Shown: positions 23,229 to 34,811 of the stretch, one piece after another
How positions within the stretch are numbered: position 1 is the stretch's first letter
Layout of the letters: each line of letters begins with the position of its first letter
Origin: Liolophura sinensis
Lineage: Eukaryota; Mollusca; Polyplacophora; Chitonida; Chitonidae
Reading direction: 5' to 3'
Assembly: GCF_032854445.1 (NCBI RefSeq)
Contig: NC_088304.1
Coordinates: 8,381,704 to 8,445,703, forward strand
DNA: 64,000 nucleotides
Notes under the pieces: model-generated
Told to the model about the DNA's origin: nothing
Database searches by the model: none
What the model saw: only the letters and a program-made list of their open reading frames with translations
Translations under genes and position numbers: made by a program

Positions 23229-24633
23229 AAATGTGAAGTCAATATTTATAGCTCTAGTCTCTCCTATCCCCTCTTGAAGCATTGGCCGTTTTGAGACAAC
23301 ATGATCTTTTCCCACTCAAGGACGACACATGGGTCGCAAGTGCAAAGGGGAGCAACTCAATACACAGGCATACACATGTAAACGCACACAGACCGGATAC
23401 CTTTTCTTAGTTTATTTCCCATGAAAACGAAGTGCATGCGTTAACAAGTACAGGCTGAACTTCCGTAAGTTTCAGTTTGATGATGGACAGTGTAGAAGCC
23501 CTGGCCTCAACACAGTATTGAATAAATTAGGAATATACCTCTGAAATCAAATATTCTCGTAACACTGTTGGATGACACTGCGTTGCTTAGGTGGTGATGT
23601 TATCGGAAAATTATTTCGCAAAAATGGAATTATGTTCGTAAAATGCGCAAATGGCAATCGGTAGCGCTAGCACAGCTTGGAGTTATTTTTTTTTTTAATT
23701 TGATTCACATGTGAAGAGCATGAATACAAGAGCCGAATGCTTTTCAGTTTTGAATGTGGGAGGACATCAATTAAATGTCACAAGTTTGAAAGAGCAAAAC
23801 ACAAATTTATCAAACTTTAAAACTTCCATAAATCATTATTGTCTTTTGTGTTTCAACTGTTGGTATTGTCATGTAGAGACAACTTAAAACTGTATCAAAC
23901 ACTACCATTTTGATACATTATCATAATGTTTCTTTTCAATTCAGGTCATGACATAGTGGCGGAGGATGTCTGCTAGAAATCCTGTCCTGTAACTTGAACT
24001 ACCATACCAGGACTCTTCCCAACGCAGGCGGCGACTTTCAAATATATTTGATTTTCAAATGGTGTTGTTCACCTCCAAGCTGTATTAACTTTATAAGCCA
24101 AGACAAGCAGGGATGAGTTTTCTGCTCTCTGTACATGACTGCGACGTGTCTGTTACTCTGGTTCAAGTTAGATTACAGCCCTTGAGTGTCTATTAACATG
24201 AGGATTTAACTGCTTCCGTTTGGAGTCCTGCCATGTGGGCTTTTTCTTATGGTCCATTAATCACTACTGGTACAGTGTCTAATCTTGATCACCTAAATGT
24301 ATCTGTTGATGATATACACAGCTTTTACAGACGAGCACTTGCATGCCAATGATGAGTTTTCCACACCTTTTGCCATTTTCAAGCAGTAATTTGTGTGTCA
24401 CTGTTAAGTCAGTGTTTTTACTTTTGTACAGGAATGCAGAACAGCATCATTCAGAAAACTAAATATCAAAACTACATGTTAAATGTCAAAACTACGTTAA
24501 ATGTCAAAACTACATGTTTTGTAAGTGTTGCTGATTCCACCAATGTCCCCATGCTGTATCTTACAGGAAGAAATGTGGAACTATATGCAAATGTCTTTAT
24601 TCATTCTGTTACTTACCTGTGCGTTTCACCTTT

Positions 24634-25203
24634 TTTTAAAGGAGAAGAAAACTTAAAAACATGACACTATAGGCTGAAAAGAGCACATTTTTTTCTATCT
24701 GGAGGTGCCTGCTGCATAATTTTGCGATTTTTCCTTGCCATACACGTAAAGCCTGCATATGGCAAAGCTGGCATAGCATCTGCCATCTTTAACACCCTGT
24801 AATTTATGCTAGGGGTGTGTTGCCTCTCAGCCAGTGAGAGCCGTTAAAACGGCCGGCTTGTTCGTGTAAACTCAGAACCTACGTCCAATATTCCAGTTTC
24901 CCGATCATCAAGCGGAAAACAAACTGTGCTGTTGGTTACCTTTTGGGAACGAGTTCTGCCGGAAATGTACGAACTGCACTTCGGTGGTTTCCTACGGCAG
25001 TTCTCCTCCTAACACAGAAGACTTCAGAACTAGTTCTTAGGTAAAATTGAGTTGCCCACAGGGGATGTTGGCACAGACTTTATTTATAATTTATCACCTT
25101 GAGGAACATATTAGAATTTTTTATGGCATGCACCTGCAAGGAAATGCATACTCTTTTCAATGGTATTTGATTGATATTTAAATTTTCTTCTCCTTTAAAA
25201 TTT
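24634..25203. mobile_element. TTAA-flanked foldback (inverted-repeat) element
   Basis: The left end TTTAAAGGAGAAGAAAACTT (from about 24637) matches in reverse complement the right end AAATTTTCTTCTCCTTTAAA (about 25180-25199). Both ends sit on a TTAA. The internal sequence has no transposase ORF. The same end sequence is found at 49165 and, less well, at 39961. Confidence 0.6.
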
Positions 25204-25494
25204 CTGTTATGACACAGGTTATCAAAATTGGTATGCACCAGCAACTCTTTCACTAAACATCTTTACAGAGTTGTACACTCCAGGGTTAGGTGTAAAACAC
25301 CAATCAGCTAATGTAAATGAAACAAAATAGGGTTTGCATATGTCTAGCTCAGAGATCCAATGACTGATTAGAATCCACTTATCTGAGTACACTACCATGG
25401 TACAAGCTCCTTGGCAAATGACGCCATCTTTCCACTGCTCAACTAAGAAGGACATGCGCATAGTTGCCAAACGTGGCGGCATTCACCAAGAAGC

Positions 25495-25735
25495 ATATAC
25501 CGTTCTTAGCCTTCATGGCTATGATAAATCTATTCTAAATAGAGTAGGGACATATGGTGGCTCTACAGAAAGCAGGTCTTTAGGTTGGTGTCTTTTATTT
25601 GTGCGTTACTTGTTCGATAACAATGGGCCTGAACCTTCGTTGAGTACGAAATTAACATTGTAAGCGTCGAGACTCCACCGACGGTAGGCCAGTATAAAAA
25701 AAGGTGTTGGGGTCTTTCGTGGTAATGGTTTCACT
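25495..25735 (+). repeat. Dispersed repeat, unknown class, copy 1
   Basis: Shares with 33985-34245, in the same orientation, the landmarks ttcatggctatgataaat, aggtctttaggttg(g)tgtctt, a diverged gcctgaacctt block, gagactcca and ggccagtataaaaaaagg. About 240 bp are shared. No tRNA-like head or terminal repeat is seen. Confidence 0.65.
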
Positions 25736-26514
25736 GCCTCATAGTTCCAGTGTGGGGAGAGAAAGTCTGCATATATGACTACATTTGGTGACCCACAACA
25801 TTTCAGGAAACATATACCACACCACGTAAAAGATGATGAAAGTGGTTTCGTTTGATGAAGGAGAAAATATGAAGATACGAAACAAATAGATGGATGTTCA
25901 TATTCGGTCGTGGGAAGGCGACAATGTCACCGCTAGATACTTCCACTAAATTCATGGGATGTCCTATGGCAGAAGATATTCTAGAGACCTTATACAAAAA
26001 CATAAATGAAAAACATATTTTTTTCCAGTTTCTACCCAGGGTGGATCTCCATGAATTCTCTTCTGTTCAACTTCAGTGATAAGAAGGTTAAACCAGTGTT
26101 TATATTTCACGGTATATTGTTATTTTTAGTGCAATCGCGGGGTCTTAGTAAGGCTAAACAGTTTATAATGCTTGCGTGGCAACTTGCATAGTATATTATT
26201 CATTAGGATCACTTGTCTTGTCACCGAACACCTATTTGACAGTTTGAATTTTAACCATTGAACATCATGAAATGTAGTAATGATGGACTGGAAAATCATG
26301 GTATAATGGAATCATGGAATTTTAAAACCCCATTTATGTATGAACCCTGTTGAGTGCAAGTGGGGATCGTTTCAAGATTACCTAAGCACTAATTCTGTAT
26401 ACTAATCAATAGCAAGTAGCAGTACCATGTCATAAAACGGTAAATCATTTGGACACCATTCTATTCTCACACTGATGCCACTTCGAAACTGCATATAGGT
26501 GGGAGCCTTTTCAA

Positions 26515-26858
26515 ACTGTAACATCCACTTCGGGAGGCGGTAGATCCAGGGTCAATCCTGGGTTGAGTCACACTTAAGACCTTAAAAAAGGAAGTTATAA
26601 CTTCCTCACTTGGCGTTCAACATGAGGGGATTAGTGCAAAGACTTGTTGACCTGTATCAGTATAATGGCTCGAGCGGGGTGGCTTACTTGCCTTCGGTAG
26701 GGCTTCTCAGTGAAGCAGCACTAGATAAGAGCGGTGGAAATCTGTCCTGCAACAAGGAGGCACATTACATGCAATCTAAGGATTCCTTCATCGTGACATA
26801 TGACTGAAAAATTGTTAAATACGACGTTAAACCCCAAGCACTCAATCACTCAAACTGT
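26515..26858 (+). mobile_element. SINE family B, 5'-truncated
   Basis: Begins in the anticodon-stem region (ccacttcgggaggcggtaga), keeps the B box (ggtcaatcctgggttgag) and ends acgacgttaaaccccaagca. It is like 18451 and 50482. Confidence 0.85.
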
Positions 26859-27518
26859 AACATCTTAGTCAAAGGCTAATTTATTTACCTCTTTACTCAG
26901 TGTTCATGACCATACTCAACAATTTTTTTACAGCTTTTAGGTTTATTGGTGAAGGATTAAATGCAAGCACCTGTAGCAAAGCACCAACCTTCCCCACATA
27001 CATGTACCCACAAACCTGTGGATTCAGAAACAGCCTCGAAAGCTGGACTTACGGGCAACGTCAGGACTTGACCCAGAGCTAACAACTTGTGTGGGCTTCT
27101 TACGGCATTTTTTCTTTTGCAGAAAAACCAATTAACAGTTTGGTCGTGTAAGTTAGGTTCTTGGGCAAGTTTTGGTGTCAAATATTGCAAAAATGATATT
27201 CTGCCAAAAGATTACCTAAGCAATGATACTGTATACTTGTATTCAAACTTGAGTAGGCAAACAGCCCTAATGTGCTGCAAAACAGCAATGTCTTTTTTCA
27301 CTGAAGCAGAGAGGGGCCCCAACACTCACAGACCTAGCAAATGCTCATGACAACGCAGGCCCCAATGGCTCTTTAACTTGCGGGTAAACCTACTGACAGC
27401 TCGGCCAGAAATAAATTTAATTTAACACAGCAATACAACAAAAACTACGCTGTTTCAATTTCAGATTTTTTTTTTTTACTTCTGCCAATCGTCATGTACA
27501 TAGAGTTTCCTGATTAAT

Positions 27519-30500
27519 TTAGAAGGTCAGCTTGTGAGGAAACTGCTTGCTCTGTAATGAGAACATGGCACCCAAATAACCAAACAAGTATTTCTTTTCT
27601 GGGCTTTGTCTGATGGCGTCGAGGACCTGTCTGTCAACTTCCAGCTGATCTTCCTTTCGTTCGTCAGTGACGGTGTACCTCTGGAAAAAACAGAATTCAT
27701 TTTTGTTAACTGCACATGAAGATAACTCAGACTACTGTATTTACTTTGCATTTTAATTATGCAAAACACATAAAAAGCTGGTTATTGAACTTGATCTGAG
27801 GCTACACAAAACCAACCAGAACAGACTTTATCAAAGTTAACAATATTTTGAGCAATTCTTGGAGCACAGAAAACATCTGCCATTGAGAAACACAGAATTT
27901 ATCAAACATGCAAACAGAGATTGGTTTTAAATTTTACCTAAAGGGCCTATCACAATGACCCTGCACAATAAATTTGTTAAAAATTGGATCAGAGTTACTG
28001 TATGATGATCAAAGTGTGAGAGAGAAAGAATCCCATCACTCCAATTTTAAGAAGTGGGGTAAAAAATAAAAAAGGGAACAAGTGATTATGCTGTATTTAT
28101 TTCATTGGTGTTTTATGCCATACTAAAGAATATTTCACTTACAGGACAGCATTATACTGGGAGGAAACCAAGGGAAACCCACTACCATCTGCACGTTGCT
28201 GGCAGACCTTCCCACGTACAGGTGTCAGCACGAGCGGACACCAGAACTCACAGCGACTGATCACACTTTAGATTTTATTTTTATTTTATGAGCTAACCGA
28301 CATTTTAAAATCCAAAAATGGAATAAAACCAAAAGTCCATTGTTATTTCTTGTTCCATCTTGATGATTTTTTTTTATGAATTTCCTGTTTTTGCAAGGCA
28401 GGAAGAATTGGCTGAGATAGGAACAAATTTACCATAAATTAAAATGATTTATCCAACTTTATTTTGAAACCTTCCTCCAACACTTAATTTATTCTCCTTA
28501 TAAAACAACAATTTAAATCAAAAAATGGTGTGGAGAGATGAACATGTACTTCCTGTGTTCCCCAGAAATGTTTTCTTATCTTCTCTCACCTCTTTCTTTG
28601 TCTCAAAGAACTCGCCCTCTGGTTTTTTGTGTTTCTGAAGCTTGGTTCTCTTGAAGTACTGGTCGTTGACTCGCTCTGGCAGATTCATCTTGCTGATGTC
28701 CAACTTGGTTTTTGTGGCAATCACATAGATTTGGTTGATTCGCCTAAGTGGACAACCGTTCAAATGGTAGGGACCTGAAACACATCAACAGTAACATTAT
28801 AGCTGCTTGAACGAAAACGACAAGCACTGAACGGGAATGAAGTATTATGGACCCGTGCCACTATGGCATTATTGCAGTCATATGGTGGGGAATGCAAGGA
28901 GTATCAGGAAGTAATTAAGATGGCTCAGCTGCTAGCAATAAAGGAAGCCTGAAGAAATTTTGTTCTACTTACAGCCAGTGCTAAGATGAGAAGACTTATT
29001 CTATCAATGATAGGGTAAATGACCCCAAAATTTGCCAATAGCTATGCTGCACATTTTACTCAAGGTCCCAACGTATAAAAATACAAAAATGCTTCTCTGC
29101 CTTCTGCCTGGTCTAAAAAATTTATTCTTAAGGTACAGCAGTCAGTCCTAAATTTAGAGATCCTGATGTGGGGACAAGAACAGTGATAGCTGTCAAAACA
29201 ACTGTGTTGGATACAGAGACCAGCATGTTCATCTAGGACGTCATTTCTGATTATTCCCCACAACTGACGGAAAATACGCATAAATTAGAGGGGTTATTAC
29301 AAAAGGTATAAAATATGCCTCAAAACTGAAATATTTTTTCTCATTTCTGGGCTTCCTTTTATCATTCTCGTGAGAAAACACTTTATTGTACAACGCCTAT
29401 TCATGTACTCTTGAAGTACTCACCAGTAACAAGCAAGAGGCCAGACTCAAGCTGCTTCAAGAAAACCACTCTCTGAAAATAATTCATATATATTTCTTTG
29501 AATATTTTTTTTTTCAGAATGTTCAAGAAATTCACTTCCATTCCTAATGTAGAATTATGCTGCACAGATTCAGTTCTTTAAACAGTATTGACATGGATTT
29601 TGGTAATGCCAAAAAAGCTGACACATGGACAAGAGGAGTTAGGGACAATGCCATACTGTAATACATCCATACCAAACTTCGACACGGCGGCCAGAATATT
29701 TGATGTGTCCTACACTGACCTTTCCCTTGTGTCTACCAGCCAGGAGGATCAGCACTGTCCCTGGGGTGATAGAACTCCTCAGCCTACGCTTGTGCTGAGA
29801 GAACGGCTTCTTGTGGCTCCTCAACTTTCGGGGCTTGTCCTCGGTAGGGTAATATCTGGGCTGTAACCGCATCAGAGTGAAAACATCATTATATGAATGA
29901 TGGCTTATTTAATATTCAGGACTTTCATTTCGAGGAGAATCTGCAAATCCGATTCAAATCATGACTCCTGTAAAGCAAATTGACGAGAAATCTGCTTGGA
30001 TTCCTGTATGAAAGTCACAAAAATAAGTTTCAAAATGACTAAATGACCTCGAATTTCCAACTCATACTTATGCCTCCTCTCAATAAGAGGACGTACGACC
30101 ACAAATATCGCCATAAATCCATTACAAATTTCAGCAACTCATCAGCTACAGGTGACTTCTATAGCTGAAAGCTTTGATCTAAGGACTGTTTATAATTTAC
30201 TAAAATCATAGGGCCCATGTGAGGATCGCTGGCCCCCTAACATCTCATCCAATGTTAAAAGTTCACAGCTGATTTCTTACTTACAAACTTCTAGTACCTG
30301 AACTTCTTAAAAAAAGATTGTTCATATCATCAATAACCAGTAATCAAATAATTCTTTGAAAAAAGATAACAATAAACTATATTTATCAGATCAGCCTACA
30401 CTGTGAAACTTTATTGGCAAGGTTTTTCTATCATAAAGGGCCTTAAAAATTAAGGGAAGGGCCAAATGATTTCCAAGTCAACTGGCCCTGCTGGCCTTTG

Positions 30501-33500
30501 GATTTGTGGGGATTATTTCTACCCTGTATAGTGATAATTACGTTACCAGGAATCCCTAAAACTGTTTCATTTTACATATCACGTATAAAAATTTGGAGTT
30601 AACTGCATACTTTGTGGTACTAGATATTTGACCCCGACATTGGCGGATTCCCGCAAAGCAAACCTATGGGAATCCACTTAGATTCTGGTAAAGAATTATG
30701 AACGTAAGGCCCTGATATTGCAGCCATATTGTGACGATTTCAGCATGTCACAAAAGCAAAGCACATCCAAAAGTAATACTCTAACAAACAATATCAGCCC
30801 CTTATAAGAGCTAAATAGATACTTTAAAGAGCTGACAAATCTCATAGGTCTTTTAGCTTTCCGTCACAACAAATTATATACTGTAATTCTTCAATCTTTT
30901 GGCCTGTGTGCAAGGTGTTCATTTAACCATCTTCCAAAGGCATTATCCTGTGCAGACTAACAAAACTGTACTTTGTGAAGCCTCAAGTTTGGCCAATCAA
31001 ACCAATGTAGTTTTGTCTCCAAAATATAATTATAGATGCGCATACATTGCACTGAAAGTTGCTTTTTCATACGTGAAAGGTTGAGGAACTAAGGTAGGTG
31101 CAATACTCCACTACAATCTCATAATCAATACAATTTTTACATCACTTCCACACAAAAGAAAAATGATACCAATGAATAAAGTCCGGCAAATAAATAGTGC
31201 CAGTGCTTACCAGCCTGTTAATGCGGACGGTCCTCTGCCCTCCGTTCTTATCCCCACCAATGGGTTTGGTGATCATTCGCGCTGGTTTCAGCGAAGCATC
31301 TTTCTGGGATTTTTGGCCAGGCTTCTTCTTCTTGTAAATGGCTCGCTTCTTGTACATGCGAGACTGGGAGAAGCGCATTATCCCGCCTCCCAGGACATAG
31401 TTGCGCGGTTTGCGCGGCTCCCCGGCTTTTGCCTGACCCACTGGAAGCAAGAAAGGTAACAGTCAATTGACTGACACTTTTAAATTTATTCATTTGATTG
31501 TTGATTTATGTCATACGGAAGAATATTTCACTTCTGGTGACAATTAAATTCATGGGTGGAGGAAAGTGGTGCGCTTGATGTTGAGGAAAACATGAATGGA
31601 CCCAAAGGTAAATTGAAATATCAAGTTCAAAACCAAAACGGGATCAAGTCATGAGAGAACTTCTACGAATGTCGCCGATGGACGCCGCACATCGATCGTT
31701 GCTGACTCGCAGTTCTTTATCCCTTGTCGACTTGGGGGTAACAAAAAGGACAATGACCAGCACGTGTATGTGTCTTGGTAGTATCTTGGACAATCAACTT
31801 AGTGTGCGATCAGAATCTGGATTCAGATTTGGGTTTGAATTTCAACAATAATACTAAAATACATATCAAGCTGCCTGATGGTGCATGTGCGCCGTGAACA
31901 TGGCGGCCGTTCCATGAATGACAAGTGACTGCAGATGCTGGACTTTACTACTAAATATGGATGAATATTTTCCCTTCCGGTTATCGACATCTCAGGATTT
32001 TAACAGTCAGGCGCCCTTGGACTCTAAGCATTGTAAAGGAGTGACTGGGCGGGCTTGGTAGGTTAGTAATCGACTGTTTTCCGAAATTTAACTCACCGGA
32101 GCGAAGGGGACCCTGCCATGGCTATGCAAGCGTCGGTACAAATTTAAAAGAGCGTGGCGTAGTTATAAAGGGCTATCATCAACAATGAATTTTCTTAAGC
32201 CCAACTTTAGAAAGGCTACTCTGACAAAACTGATCAACCCTGCTGGTTTCTTCAGATGATCAGTGAATGTAACATCTCACCCACAACTCTGATTTCCCGA
32301 ACCAATACCATAGTTCAGTTTTCTTTACATCAAGAGAGAGCTTTTCCTCAAACTTATTCTGTTAACCAAATAAACAGGGAAGTAACAAATGTTGTGTCTA
32401 GCTCACAACCAGTATGAAACGTGCTATTTGAAGATAAAGAATTTTTACTGCAAAAATGGCACTAAATTATGACGTTGTTGTTGTTGTTGCTGGTCCACGT
32501 TTCGGTCAGATTACAACGCATGAAGTTTATTCCTATCAAAAAGTTCTGGCAATAAAATACGATTATCGCACAGAAATACGTCCGAATATTGTGTTACTGT
32601 ACTAAATTTTATCCGATGGATTGCTCTTGAGGAGATACAATTGGATTTGTTGCAAGTTTGCAGATCGTCAACACTCACTCTTGAACAACTGTGTTAAAAA
32701 GGAAGACAAAAAGCAATGACGTAGTACACATACACACACACACTGATGACGTATGGCACACCACTGGCGAATATGTCTACATCTTTGTTGCTTTGGTAAG
32801 GACCATATTTTTTATTCAGCAGATTATGGCGTCTCCTTCTGCCGGGATGTACAATGTAAATACGACAGAAGCCACAAGATTCATACCAGATGGAAAGTGT
32901 ATCTGCAAGATGGCACACTCTCACTTCAAAATCAAATCATCATTTATTAAGCGAAATTTAGTTGCTCGAAAGACATTAACATTTGTTTCTGATAAATGAA
33001 AACCTCATTACTTACCTTTAAAAATTAAGTACCTTAGCAAGACTGACTGCAAGCGAGAGCAGAGGTGTTGAGCACTCTGGCACTTATTGATGAGATCAAC
33101 TGGGGCCCGTTTCACAGTGCGCGCGTCATTCTACGTTCACGTAAGGTTCACGTAACTCTCATGGCGACGTAGTACCTACAGTACTGGCCCCAGGTGGCTA
33201 CTCCAATTACTCTCTTTATATTGGGCACAGGGGCAGTCAGTGGTAAACCAAACACCAATTCACACCATGTCCGATAAGTCCTTTCCAAACAATGGCTGCA
33301 GCTCACACACGCAACATCCATTAGGTAATTGTACACCAGCCCCGTATTCACGAAACAGAGGACCGTTTCTATACAAGGCGGCCATTAGGCATGTCTTTTC
33401 GGGGTGAATGCCTATGCACCATCTAGTAGCAATAACTTTTTCAAGACCCATAACTGTGGCGAAGGCAAACTGGCTGCCGCTTTCACGATGACTGTGAGGT

Positions 33501-33683
33501 GAATTTGGGTCTTGTGTGTCCTTACTAAGTGGAATGTGAGATGTTGCGCCTGCGGGCAAGCTGAGAGGTAAGGGCCAAAGATGACACCACTGTTGGACTG
33601 CAGCAGTTGTTTAAAAAAGGACTTATCGAGCATAGCGTGTATGGCTTACCATTGGTCCTCATGTGGCTATGATACTCCGCCAT
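27519..33683 (-). CDS. RPL6: 60S ribosomal protein L6 (eL6), complete
   Basis: Exons in transcription order are 33650-33683, 31211-31440, 29720-29860, 29424-29472, 28590-28774 and 27519-27680, in frame throughout, 266 residues. It is a structural protein of the large ribosomal subunit. Clear eL6 signatures are [101 protein letters not shown] and the C-terminal FPHKLTF. The lysine-rich N-terminal tail of vertebrate L6 is short here. The first exon codes only 11 residues ([11 protein letters not shown] plus one base). It was chosen because its phase fits, it has a gtaagc donor, and a pyrimidine tract typical of 5'-TOP mRNAs lies directly before the ATG. Exons 2 to 6 are certain; exon 1 is likely. 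Confidence 0.95.
28092..28270 (-). mobile_element. SINE family A, internal copy in RPL6
   Basis: Antisense tail ttatttcattggtgttttat, then gccatactaaagaatatttc, the ggaggaaaccaagggaaacc body and cccacgtacaggtgtcagca. It ends near the B-box region (actcacagcgactga). It lies in the last RPL6 intron in the sense orientation of the gene. Confidence 0.8.
31485..31575 (-). mobile_element. SINE family A tail fragment
   Basis: Diverged antisense tail: attcatttgattgttgattt, atgtcatacggaagaatatt, then a grade of the body (gggtggaggaaa). It is 45 bp upstream of RPL6 exon 2 on the gene strand. Confidence 0.55.
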
Positions 33684-33698
33684 GTATAAAGAGAGGAG
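33684..33698 (-). promoter_or_regulatory. Candidate 5'-TOP tract of RPL6
   Basis: On the minus strand the start ATG is preceded by CTCCTCTCTTTATAC. A C followed by an uninterrupted run of pyrimidines at the cap is the 5' terminal oligopyrimidine signature of ribosomal-protein mRNAs, through which mTOR and LARP1 control translation. If this is the cap site, the 5' UTR is about 15 nt. The cap position is inferred. Confidence 0.5.
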
Positions 33699-33984
33699 TT
33701 AAAGTTGCCATCTGGGCATCCTACAGTACTAGTCACCATGTAAGTTAAGTGCCTGTAACGTTGTGAAACGAGCCTTAGGTTATTATAAATAAAAGTTCTT
33801 ATACATGTATGATTCTCCTTGTCTTCCCCTGTGCTCGTAAATGGGTTTACCTTCACTGTTATGCTTGCCACCGTCTGGCCCCGAAAGATTCCAGCTCCTT
33901 TTCTCACGCTGGCCTAATGTCGTTGGAGTCAGGAAGCTGGACATGTGCGTAATGGCTCAAGAATGGCAACAGTGACCGAGGAAT

Positions 33985-34302
33985 GTGTGTACAATGGAAT
34001 TTTCATGGCTATAATAAATTTATTCCAAAGCGAGTAGGGGCTTATAACATGCATGGTGGGTGCGAAAAGTACATTGTAGGTCTTTAGGTTGATGTCTTTC
34101 ATTTGCATGAGACTTATTAGATAACAAGGACAATCGGCCTAGGCCTTCTTCAGGTGCAAAATTAATACTGTTAGCCTTGAGACTCCAATGGCGCTAGGCC
34201 AGTATAAGAAAAGGAGTTGGAGTCTTTCGGGGCTAGCTCACTTAGTATAGGTAATTATGCTTAAGCATGGCGTAAAACACCAAATGAATAAAAATAAATA
34301 AA
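33985..34302 (+). repeat. Dispersed repeat copy 2 followed by a SINE-A tail, between RPL6 and INO80E
   Basis: 33985-34245 matches 25495-25735 (see that entry). It is followed at 34258-34302 by gcttaagcatggcgtaaaac accaaatgaataaa, a family A tail only. Together they fill the middle of the 1.1-kb divergent intergenic space, leaving about 500 bp of unique sequence for the INO80E promoter. Confidence 0.65.
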
Positions 34303-34811
34303 TGTAAATAAAATATATACACTCAAGTGAATAATGTTTTGTACAGTCTTGCTTTTTAAGTGCTGTACAGCAGTGATAATAGTAAACTCAAAACACAGAT
34401 ATACATTTATATAAAGTACAGTCTGTGATTTTTGTAACTTTCGTGATTTCAGTATGAAATTCAGCAACATCAAATGAAACGTTTCTGTTCATTATCACTG
34501 TTTTTCATTTTAATGAAATTCATTTAAGCATGTGAACATGTTCATTTTGCTAATTGACTTATATTGTAAATCATGTCTCTGCTGTGTTAAACACGAATCA
34601 TATTGTAAATAAATATACATGTATTTGTCTCCCTGTCAAGGGCTTATTCATGTTATTTGTTCCATTTCTTTTCACAGATACATGTGCTGGTACATCATAT
34701 TATGTATCAAAGCCTAGAGCAGCAACATGCCCTATGTTCAGAAACACTCAAGGGTGTTTAGATTGCAGTGGTAGGGGACACCGGTGACAAGTGTGTGATA
34801 CGACGATTAAC

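Larger units (their letters stand above)
22739..27518. other. Convergent intergenic region: zinc-finger gene 3' side and RPL6 3' side
   Basis: No coding exon is supported. The left part probably includes the 3' UTR of the zinc-finger gene. It contains a diverged SINE-A (23055-23228), a foldback element (24634-25203), a dispersed repeat (25495-25735) and a SINE-B (26520-26858). A short local triplication of the string atgtcaaaactac is near 24470-24515. The ORFs of 60-90 codons here overlap repeats and show no family similarity. Confidence 0.7.

Noticed and set aside
25397-25663. ORF of 88 codons
   Set aside because: Most of it lies within the dispersed repeat shared with 33985-34245, where the other copy is not open.
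32098-32119. Alternative RPL6 first exon (ATG GCA GGG … with gtgagt donor)
   Set aside because: Its phase does not fit the exon at 31440 and would shift the reading frame. The exon at 33650 fits.
34554-34787. ORF of 77 codons upstream of INO80E
   Set aside because: It ends in TGA before the INO80E ATG, shows no family similarity and lies in likely promoter or 5' UTR sequence.
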